Of a stretch of 64,000 nt of DNA, positions 10,520 through 22,500 are shown in pieces. A program made the position numbers and the translations under genes. Origin of the DNA: Membranipora membranacea (Eukaryota; Bryozoa; Gymnolaemata; Cheilostomatida; Membraniporidae); the NCBI GenBank assembly GCA_914767715.1, contig OU612066.1, forward strand, positions 1,619,001 to 1,683,000, written 5' to 3'. Position 1 is the first letter of the stretch, and each line of letters begins with the position of its first letter. The notes beneath the pieces are model-generated. The model was not told the origin of the DNA and did not search any database. It saw only the letters and a list, made by a program, of their open reading frames with translations.

Positions 10520-13500
10520 ATGCCTTTTCTGGGCAGAGATTGGAGAGCAGATGGTGATATCTGGGTAAGGACTGATCATGGATGGGAAACACTAAAGAAC
10601 TGGAGAGTCAAGATTCATGAGAACATCAACTATAATGTGCTACAGAGGTAAGACCTATAGTAAAGCTATAAAGCTGGTCAGGCTCATAGTCCAACAATGA
10701 CAGCTAGTCAAGTCATCTCTCCTCTTGGCTGGAATCTATTTGGAATCTGAAGAATCATCTTAGTTTGCACTGGGTTTTCAATCTTAAGGTTGGTCTCATT
10801 GCACCTCAACTTTTGTCGTGGTTCAAATGCTGATTTACCAAAGTACCTCAGTGAATTCAATTCTTTTCCATTCTTTCCTCCCTGAAATATGCATAACTTA
10901 TATTAAGGAGAAATCTTGGTGAATGACGGATTGATGAATGTTATATGTAAACTTTGTAGAACGTTGCGCAAAATATCACAGCATTTGCTGTGAATCGAAA
11001 TCAATAATGTCTCATAATACAAATTGCTAACTAGCTAGCAGAATATCTAGATAACATGTTTTCTAGGTGCCAAGTGCTTCCTAATGTCAGGAGCATAATT
11101 GGAAATAAATAATCATTGGGTGTTTTCTGTAATGGTAAACAGTGTGATTGCTCAGTACAAGTAACTAATCGTCATGCTTAGTTGGCATAGAAAGCGCTGC
11201 TGATGCTTACAGGCAGCATCTTTAAGCACTGCAGGCCACGTGTTTGTTTTCCATCTCTGCACTAAACCCATGACTAGTATGTTTATACTTACGTGTAGAT
11301 CAGGTACACACATTGAGATGTATAACTAAAGTCTCATCAGCGTGAGCTCATTCTGATCTGCATCTAACTAGTATCTTGGTACTTTGCCAACTTGTATTTA
11401 AATGCCAATAATTGTCTATTAATTGCTATGCTGATGTTGAATAGCCAGCCTTTGGTCTAGGTTATGTAATCAAGCTGACTTGATTGTTGTTACACTTTCA
11501 CTCTTATCTATGAAAAAGAGCTATGTGTCAGTTTTTGTAACACTCCTCTTGTAGTAAAAGTAGATTAAAGGAAATTAAGTGTAACAGTTTCAAATCCTAG
11601 CTCCTCTCAAATTCCCAAAGGATGTCTAAGAAAGTCTCACATTCAGTGATTTTCAATGGTATGTAAAGTGTTTCAATAATTGGTCATCATATATTGTAGC
11701 ATACATATCTCTTCAGAAAGGAGCATGTGGCTTGTACACAATGATTTCTATTTCCAGGCTACTAAAACAAAGTATACAGCAACCAGAGAATTCGGATGAG
11801 CTGATAGAATGTACAAAGAGAGCTTTGTACCTCCACATACCAAAGATCTACCCATGTCGGATAAGTAATGGCCAGTCTATTGTAATGTTCACTCAGGCAG
11901 TGTCTGCTCTCAACCTAGCCGGTGCCTTCAAGGATCACCAGCGTTGTGGATACGTGTTTAAGGTTAGCTTCACATACAGGATATGTTTTTATTTAATTAA
12001 TAGTTTATCATTATGACACTCGCATGTCTTCTTTCTCGATACTGGATATAATCTATGTGTGATATGCTCATTTTACATTAGCAAGTCTTACCCTTTGAAA
12101 GGGTTTCCTATGGTTCTGCTGTGCTAGTGCGGAAGGAGGATTTGACAGCTTGATCAACACTTTTCAGCTCTTCTACAGAATAAGTTCTTGGGAAAGTTAG
12201 TTAAAAAAAGTAAGAGTTAACGTCAGCTCTGATGTACTCTATGTTTAGGCATATACTCAACTCTGCAGCTTCGGCCTGAATTACTTCACTGAGACTGAGT
12301 AACTAAATTGGAAAAATAATGAGAACCCGTAATTTGGAAATATTTTGGTTGTAAAAACACTGGTCTTGGTATCTCACGACCTTGAACCCGGGCATTCCCG
12401 TTCTTGATGTAAGGCAACGCCACCATCTCTATGCTTCAGAGTTTGACTATTTTACAAGTAGGCAGAAAAGCACTGATGTTTCATGAATTTAATGCGGAAC
12501 AACAAACTGTAGTGTTGGCCTCCGAGGTTGCTGGATATGAACTCCTCTACTAACAGACAGATATTATTTTATATTTAACAGCTGATGGAGATACTGGTTA
12601 ATGAGAGACTGATTAACATGAGTGGAGCCGTACAGAATCAGCTGTTTGACCTTCTGGATCACGCACTGGTGTCTGGTTTGTAATACAGCAGTCCTAGTGC
12701 TGGATGGTTATCAATATCATCCTTTATCCACAATCAAAAGAAGTATTGTGTAACATTGGAGTTACTACCCCTCAGATCATGGGGAAGTAACTCTGAAAAC
12801 ATACAGAATATCAAACTTCGCAAGTCCTCTGCTTGCCCACATGTTTAAAATTGATCTCCGTAATGTTACTGTATTCGCAACAAAACCATCGTTAGGAACT
12901 ACAGTGTTGTTCACTTTATTCAAACCCCTGGGGACCACAAAAATGTGTTTCAATTAAGCAGAGTCTGAATTAAGTGACATTAGAATGCATTGAGATCTGG
13001 CTGAAGGGACCGATTTTCCTTGTCTAAATTTACAGCAATTCTGAATTACAAAGTACGAATTAACCAGCTTACACTGTATTTGGTAAATATCTAAATTACT
13101 AAAATATTTTAACTGCGCCTCATATCTATGAATTGAGCTTTGAGAGTGATGGGTTTATGGTGCCATAGCTTGGTATAAGCGGTAACCTAGCCTGTCTTGA
13201 CAAGCTTTGTGGTGTTGGCTATCCCCATCCCCCATCAACAAAGCTTGTCAAGACAGCCTTAATTTTAACATTCATGTTTCTGCTTACTTACATTTCACTG
13301 CATGTCAGTCCTAACTATGTACAGTGTTAGACATGTGATCGATTGTGACTAGGTTTGATACAGACTGTTTGTAGAGGTTAATGTTGATGTATTGTATAGT
13401 AATGACGTATGTGAAGATTTACTGTGACCAAGCGAAATCATAACTCATACATTCCGAACTCTTATATCATATGACTGTAGTAGTGATATTCTAGATACCG

Positions 13501-16500
13501 TACTTACATTGAATGTACACTTATTCATATCAGTTGTAGTTTATATATAAACTAGAACTGATATGAATTAGTGTACATTCAATGTAAGTATTATATTCAT
13601 GTACACTTGTGTATATGTATGAGTATACACGAGTATGTTTGAATATATATATATATTGAAAGTATAGGTGAATGTGTACGTGTATTATACATACATTTAT
13701 ATGTGTATACATACATGCAGCATACTTGATAATTCAGATATTCATATTCTGCTTCACCCGCTGAGAGTATATCCTGTATCCACCTGTTGATTGTAGTCGT
13801 TGAGATGAGACAGAATAAGACCAGACTTATCACTATATTGGAGAATTTATTGAAGCTGATGAAGGAGTATGAACACAGCTATGAGCATATGGGTAGTGAT
13901 GTACAGTGGTGTAAACACTATAATAATGTACTACATATGCTGGATAAAGTGCGCAATATCACTGTAACCGAGGTATGTTAATACATAGAGGCTGTGGTGT
14001 TTGTGAGATGAAGGCTTCGATTATAGTAGCCCAGACACTATTTGTAACCCCAGAAAGTTCAGTAAGTCGTTATTTAGTAGCTATTCCAGTCATCTCATCA
14101 ATTAATTCAACGATTAGTAAGCATTATTAATTGATATTAAGATGTAAATAGCTCCAAACTCATTCCTATCAAATAACTACATTTAGTTGCTGTAACAGTT
14201 GATAGAAAATGTGATATATTGGTTAGGTTGATTTCATGAGAGACATCGCCGCCTGGAAAGTTTGATCGGAATGATGTTATAATACGTAAATCACAAAGCT
14301 GTTTCTGCGACTTATACTCAAATCTCTTTCACCTGTATTTTTATTCTGTCCTGCTCACCAGTAGTTTGTAAACCCATTGATAGCCCCTTAGCCACTAGCA
14401 CACCCCTATTCACCATGTCAGTAGATCAGACAAGTAATGGTCTCACTATCTCTACTCTTGTATACCCTGCACAAACTGCACAAACTGCACAAACTGCACA
14501 AACTGCACAAACTGCACAAACTGCACACACTGCACACACTGCACAAACTGCGCACACTGCACACACTGCACAAACTGCGCACACTGCACACACTGCACAC
14601 ACTGCACAAACTGCGCACACTGCACAAACTGCACAAACTGCGCACACTGCACACACTGCACAAACTGCGCACACTGCACACACTGCACACACTGCACAAA
14701 CTGCGCACACTGCACACACTGCACAAACTGCGCACACTGCACACACTGCACACACTGCACAAACTGCGCACACTGCACAAACTGCACAAACTGCGCACAC
14801 TGCACACACTGCACAAACTGCACACACTGCACAAACTGCGCACACTGCACAAACTGCGCACACTGCACACACTGCACAAACTGCGCACACTGCACACACT
14901 GCACACACTGCACACACTGCACAAACTGCGCACACTGCACAAACTGCGCACACTGCACAAACTGCGCACACTGCACACACTGCACACACTGCACAAACTG
15001 CGCACACTGCACACACTGCACAAACTGCGCACACTGCACACACTGCACAAACTGCGCACACTGCACACACTGCACAAACTGCGCACACTGCACACACTGC
15101 ACAAACTGCACACACTGCACACACTGCACAAACTGCACAAACTGCGCACACTGCACAAACTGCACAAACTGCGCACACTGCACAAACTGCACACACTGCG
15201 CACACTGCAGTCATGGTTACAGTCACTCACAGTGGGTTTGATTGTCCTTTTTATGTCTTGTGAATTCAGTATCAGTATATGAAGATTGTCTTGACTTGTA
15301 TCTGAGGGCATACTTAGAACAGGGGAAATGGAATGGCCGTCACATATAAATAAGCCATTAGGGTCACAAATAAAAACATCAGAGATTGAGTTAGAAGTTT
15401 ACTAAGTTGTACTTACATCTCGTAGTTGTCTGCTCTCGGATTATATATCTCAACGAGGAGACAACAAAAGATTTTTGATTCCTGTTAGTCAGCTGCTGCA
15501 ACCAGGGAGGGTGCAACTATGAGGAAGTTGATATCACTGTTCTGTTGTTTTAGATGACAGTAGATAGGCTTGGTTCTTTTGTCATTAGGCATATCTGACT
15601 CTTTACTGCTCTGCTCAAGTCATTAGCAGTCAACAAATAAAAATCATGAAAATTCTAAGAATGAGCTGCGGTAGCCAGATATGATGGTAGTGTGACCAGG
15701 GAGAATGGTGTGACTTAGTAAACACAAAGTTCAAACTGCCTGACACCTCTGTACTATGCGTTAAACTCTCTTGCTAGTGGCGAGTGTAGAAGGCATGCTT
15801 ATTTTCACATCAACCAAACAGAAATGCTCTGTGATTTAGTAAGAGCTGATCATATGAGATCGCTGATGAGCGACACAGTCTGGAGTTTACATCATCTGTA
15901 CAATTGATAGCATTAAAATTATTATTATCCTCTTACTCTTGAGTTATAGTAAAATTATGCTGATGGAATCAATACATTACATCACTGTATCATCATCCCC
16001 ACATAGTAGATCGAGTGTGGTCTGCAGGTCTGCAGTGATGGACGTCATTGTCTGTAATAATGAGCATATCAGACAGCAGTCAGTTCATTACATGGACTCG
16101 AGTTGCACCAGAAAATATCTGTAAATATATTTATTTATTTTAGGGTCATCCTTTCAGTAAACTTCTAACCAGTAAAAGCTGCCATGTATCACACCAGACA
16201 TATGAACAATCCGTAAAACACACAGGAGAAAACTCCCAACGCAAATTAACATGGGAGTAACCCTTTGAAGTCTCATTACATTTTTGGAGGTGATGACCCG
16301 GAGATGAACCAGTGAACTTGTGTATTAGAGTTGTAGTAGTGGAATTCCTTAGGCATACCGGGACCCCATGTTCAGTATTTGTGAGTTTGACGACCTTGTA
16401 CAGCGGGGCAGTGATCAGCTGGTAGCAGAATAACCCTTTAATGTAACAGCTCTGTAGTTACGCAACGCCATATTTGCGATTACGCTTTAAATTTAAATAA

Positions 16501-19500
16501 ACCATTAAATTAATTCACACAAATGACTCTGATAATCAGTAAGGTACCCCAATATTTGCTATATTAAATTGTGGTACCTTAGTGACTTTGGGAAAATCTA
16601 GTACACACAAATAGATCGCCTGTGGCTTGTCTATTTTACCCAATATTTAAACGACGACCCAAACCGTGTCTGAGAAGTCACACTATTCTAAGAAATGTGG
16701 TGTGTGTTTAGTGGATGCTTCTCTTGAGTTTATCTCCTTATGAAGAGCAATGTTTGCTCAGTGGTGATGCTACATTTATGTAAATATTTCACCAGAATGC
16801 CTGTAGATAAGGCCCTGTGTCCCCCCTTCAGTTTGTCTCAGTCGGTCGGAAGTATAAATATCTCTAAGATTTTCTACTGTCTAAGTGTGCAGCGGTTAAT
16901 ACATTGTTCTCTCACTTATTACCTATCAGTGATGAATCGCCTCACATGTGTGTATCAAATTTCTCAATGGACTGATAAAGGCTCAAGTCGCCGGCGTCCA
17001 TAATGCCACGCTCAGCTCGCTGCAGGGTTCGATGAATCACATTTCACTAAACCTGTTTGTTCTCATCTTATACAAATATTTTCAGCTCCTTATGATCACT
17101 TTGATTACCTGACTTTGTGTACCTGCAGCATTTCCTGGTCCAGTCTGCAATATGACAAGTAACAATGCTCATTTAGTTACAGATGACAATGCATTAGAAT
17201 GAACCCCCATGCGTATCAGTTTCAGAGGTACCAGTTTTCCCTGTACATTTCAATGTCATAGTCATCATCAGTCTCCCACAGTGATATGATGTACTGATGC
17301 TGAGGTTAGGGATAATTCCCACGCTGGTAACTCGTCTGTCCTTGTACCTCTTGTGTGTCTTACACCTGCTGTAGCAGTGCTGTGGGTCACTGTGTCTCTT
17401 ATCATAACGATAATCACGTTATCATCATCCTAACAATCGAACAACACTATAATCGGCAGCCTTGTGTTTATTTCTCTGTCTGATAACTTTGTTTCCAAAG
17501 TCACCAGATTTGACAAATTAGCCAGACCAGGTGATTTCTCAATATTATATTATTATATTGTCTAGGCCAGATAAATGAGAGAAATCCTTATCAATTAGCA
17601 AACTGCCAAAAATCTCATGGTCACATCATGTCCCTGTCTGAATCCTGCCACATAGAGCGTTGTTATTTTGTGTGCCTGCTGGTTGCCTCGTCGGCACTGA
17701 TCATACTACATAGTAAACATTGTATTCTTCACCTCATCATCCGATAAGCTACCACCGACTTATCCCATTCAACGGACCATTTACCGCATTTTATCTCATA
17801 CCTTCACCACTCTAAGTAGTTTGAATATGCAAAGTTGTGAATGGAATATTTGGATAGACTGTAGCTAGCTGATAATCCTTCACTAGAGTAAATATAGAAT
17901 ATTTACACCAGACATACGCAGAGGGAGCGGCGAGACTAGACTGGGCAGTAATAACATGTGTTACATCTCACATGATTGTGTGACTACCTCACTGTAACCT
18001 CACTATAACCTAACTATAACCTCACTATAACCTAACTCTAATCTATCTATGTAGTAGCTGTAGTAGCTGTAATTAACGTGTTACACAGCCAACAAGTGGA
18101 CCCTCAACTTGGTGCAAAACTGTAAAAAATAAGCGATGGTGTAAAATTGTCTGAAATGTCTGAGATGTCTAAAAAGGCGAGGGTGTGGATTTAATCCTGT
18201 GATAATTATGTAGTTATGTGATGTCAATGGTGCAGAATTTCTCACAGAGATTTCTTTGCTCTGTAAGATGTCATTATTGTTGCTCAGATAATCTGTTAAA
18301 TCTCTGTCACTCTAGTTATTGACAGCATGATGTTAACTGAATGGTATTCCATTCAGGATAATAACTGTCTTATCCTTGAACTAGAAGCTAATTTTGAGCA
18401 CTAAGATGCCCCACAATTCTTTTCAAGTGCTGGGATTATTTTAAAACACATTAGAAGATCATTCACCTTTATGATCGGTTTGATTCATTGGATATTAGCG
18501 CTGAGGGATAATTTAATCATTCCAGCTGATACAAAGTTACTCTTATATAATGACTACAATGATGTACTTACATAATAGTCTGGTTTAGAATGTGCCAGCA
18601 CAATAATCTCAATAGTTCGCTGATGACTCAAATACCTTAGTTTCATTATGAGCGCTTCCGTTTGCTCTGTTAGATGTGAACAAGCAGTGCTTACCTCTAA
18701 GCAATTATCCGTCAACACCACCTTTCAGATGTTACAAAAGAATTAAACACCCTCGCCTCAACCCTGTGACAATTCTCTCACTGAGTTTCATGCATTCTCA
18801 CAATCAATTTCTCCAAAAAAAAACCCATTTTCTTCAAGCATATGTGTATAATATTGTGAAGAGGTAATATTGGAACGTCATCTGTAGGCCAAGATGGTGT
18901 GTGTCTCCCTGATGTCGTCTGTCTTGTGGGGTGCTGAAGCCTTGTAATCTCGTCACTGAGGCCCGCTGGCTGCGCTGGTTATAATTTGGTTGATAACCTT
19001 GTAGGTTAACAAGTCACTGACATGTTAACTTTATACTAAGATCAGATAATACTGGTTATGTAACCTGTAGTAATCTCATTCATAATCTGCCCAACTTCAT
19101 TACAGGCTGTCAAAATTCTTACACGGGATCTTGATCAAAGGTCAAATAGTATGCCATAGTATCACTGTAGTAGTAATTCTAATCGGAAGTTGATATCACA
19201 GATTGTCTCCTGGTTTTCGCGCTACGAGGAAATTTCGCTGTTTTCTTTTGTCTGCTATTGAGGCAAAAATTTGACAGGCAGCCTAATGCCATGACTCTTC
19301 AGTATCTTTGCTAGCATAGTTTGGAAGTTACAATGCTGTTGGTACCTGTAGTGATTTCTTGTATTGATGCAAGCTGCACAATGTACCGGACAGCGGTAGT
19401 GGCAGCAGTAGCATAGTCGGAAGCTGAGCTATTTACTGTTATAAGTCTGCTTGTTGCCTTGTGATGATGTAATATTCCATGTGTAAACTTTAATTCTAAT

Positions 19501-22500
19501 TCCGTGTAGACCGGTCAATGAACTGTACTTCTACTCATACTGTGATCAGATTAAGTCATCAATAAAACCATTAGGTAGGTAAATGATTATAGCCGAGTAT
19601 TGTAATTTGCTGCTCATTACATTTTTGCACATGTTCATTTGTGATGTAGGCTGTCACGTTAAATATAATAGCTTCTCGCCTCTCTCATACGCCTCTCTCA
19701 TACGGCTGTTTCTGTCAACCTGCAACAAATAAGTAAGAGAAAAAGCTGGACAAGCCAAGCTTACAGCTTTATCTTTTTGATCAGCCATGAATTGGTAAAC
19801 GAAACATAAACATAAATCCTGCCTGCATTCAAAACATTACACAGGGTGAAGGATAATATAGTTTGTTGTGAGCTAGCTGCCATCTTAGTGTTTTTCTAGA
19901 TTAGAGGATTTATTTATTACCAAGTAATTATAGACTATCAGTGGTATTAATCACACAGTAATGTGCTGCTCTACAGTTATGACTCATAACAGAATTAATA
20001 ACATTACGTCTTCTGTTGTAGTTTTGCTGCTGAATTCCTTACTGGCCTTCAAACAGCGTTCTCTCTCTCTATGATTCACAACTGGTGTCATTGTTATATG
20101 TGGGGGGGGGGGGAAGTCTCACTATTGTGTGTAAAGTCAGAGCCGAATTAGGCTGGCTGCACAGGGAGTAACTACCTGGTATTAGTAAGCAGTGAGATTT
20201 AGGGACTTTCTGCAAAGCGTCACGCAGTGATCAATGCTCAGTCATTTCAGCTTTAAATTTTGTTGTCAATTCTTCCACCAACATTGGCGTCATGTTTTTA
20301 GTGAGTTGCATGTTTGCAATTTTAGAGTGAACGATAGCCACAAACGAAGACTTAGGTCTTTGCTATGAAACCAAGTTTTCCAACTAACAGTGAGTTGCAT
20401 AATTGAGAGTGATTTTTAACTTATACTTACAGAGGTGCGAGGATGGAGGAGTGACTCTCACACAACTCCCCTATGACATCATAAGACAGATTCTGCTCTA
20501 CCTCTGTACACAAGAAGATCTGATTAACTCAGGTATTTCTCACCAGACGTAGTCCCCTTCCCTCAGTGCGAGTTGAACTATAGGCACAAATTCATGGCAC
20601 TTGGCTGCGACTTCCAACCGTAAATACAGGAGTCTAACTGGCAGCGCCTCGAAAAACCACGTGGATTGAGATCAGCTGAGTTTGAATTTTTCTCAGTGAC
20701 CTTCAGGATGAGGGTTAAAAGTGCATCAATACTCTAATGTAGAGCATTTCTTTGTTGCGTAAGATTAGCTGACATGGTCAGTGATTATTTTGGAATGGTT
20801 TATCTAATCAAAGAGCACTGAAAGTACACACTGTCAGCTGATGGGAAATACCTTCCGATGGCCGTCCAGGGTTCTGCTCTTTACACATACGCCACGTCTT
20901 AGCTTGTGCCCAGAGACCCGTGTACTTTAACCCGTCATAAAGGACCGCTTAATGAAAAGATTTACTCAAAAATAACTGATGTCATTCTTTTTTGCTAATT
21001 TGATAAACTTCCAAAAACCTCAGTAGCCCAAATAAACCCATTAAATAACCCGACCCTCAACAGCTGAGAGGTTAGCCTGGGACTATGGGTTTTTATTATT
21101 CTTGGCTCGCCTGAAAATTTAACTCCAAATATTTCATTCTTATCACATGAAGGAAAACTATCGTGAAAGGAATGATAAAATGCAATTTAGCATTCGAATG
21201 CATATTAGGGTCACTTCTAGTTGAAGAATCCACAGATATTATCATTTTGACCAATGAACGTGAAATCAGTGAACGATAACCCTCTATGGTTCCTCCCATC
21301 TGATGCCAGGTGTATCAGTTTTTGAAATATATGGTGCGCTAAGAAAAAATTGGTGTCATGTTTCTGTTGGGTTGCAATCAAGAAAATTATGAAAACTAAC
21401 AGAATATGAAATGGTGATCTCTGAGCGAGCAGACTAGTACCAATAACACATGGTGTGTAGCTAATCCTACAGACCTGCACTACTGTCATGTGTTTCAGCG
21501 TGGGGCTAACCTTGAATCACTGTCTGGTATATAGGCCGCGGAATCAGCTGATACCACGACCAAGTGTCGGTAACACATGGCTGTGAATGAAAACTAAGCC
21601 TGCTTATCTGACATAAGCCATGACTGAGTGATAGTCTGGTACTATGTAACACTTCCTCCATACAGCAGACAGATTAGTAGATCTGAGGCTTGATCTACAC
21701 GTGGTACATGGACTAATCGTTGACTGATATACTGGTAGTACACAAACTCACACTGAGATGTGTAGATTATAGTATAGGATAGTAGACATGTGAGTCTGAC
21801 ATGTGCTCATCTATCAGACTTAATTTCCGTCTCTCAGCAAGATTTTCAAAGAATTCTCCCAACGACGACACCACTCACTTCCTGTGACCCTTTTTTACGT
21901 AACTTTACACATACTGACACACTTATGAAAGTTCTCATTCACATTTTTTAAGGCTCTTTACCCAAATAACTCACCAGTCAACAATGTTATGTAACATAAA
22001 TTACTGCCTCTCTACTTTCACTTAATCGCATAAGTGAAATTGACAGATTTTGATTGAAATCCGTTCATTGAATAGTTGTATAATTGAGGTTTAGGACAGC
22101 GATTGATGAGCAGTATTGGTGGCGCGAGGTACTTGAAAGGACATAATCGGGGTGGACTTGGGTCGATGTTACTGGGATTTAGAGCATTGCTCACATACCA
22201 AAGTCTCATCTGTTGGAGTAATTGTAGGGTACATACACATGATATCATGCCTATAAGTGTAGGTAGGCAGCCAATATCGTTCCGTGTCAAATAATAAGGT
22301 GTTAATCATAAATCACCTGAAGCTTATACGTTTGCCCGCGGCATCTAAAAGACTTGAGCCATCTCAGTCACTTGCCATTTTTTATACGTACTACACATTG
22401 CATAATGATATAAATACATACAAGCAGGCATAATATTTGACTTGCAATTGTACAAAACTGACCATAATCCAACAAATGTAAATATAACAGAAAACTGTAT

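Larger units (their letters stand above)
13973..20432 (+). other. FBXO32 intron 4 (6.5 kb)
   Basis: The largest intron of the gene. It holds the 9-bp satellite array, an 11-bp tandem repeat at 17990-18044 and a 12-G run at 20102-20113. I see no exon with family similarity, and exons 4 and 5 join in phase across it. Confidence 0.6.

Noticed and set aside
12361-12440. Possible tRNA-like fragment (GAACCCGGGCATTCC, minus strand).
   Set aside because: The T-loop word does not meet the B-box consensus and no stems could be paired.
14415-15311. Several 245-300-codon open frames on both strands through the 9-bp array (AHT, LHK, CSV and QCA repeats).
   Set aside because: A stop-free repeat whose unit is a multiple of three keeps every frame open. 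The flanks show no domain or splice support, and the array lies inside an intron of a confirmed gene.
17023-17036. B-box-like GGTTCGATGA on the plus strand.
   Set aside because: Imperfect match, no A-box and no stem pairing.
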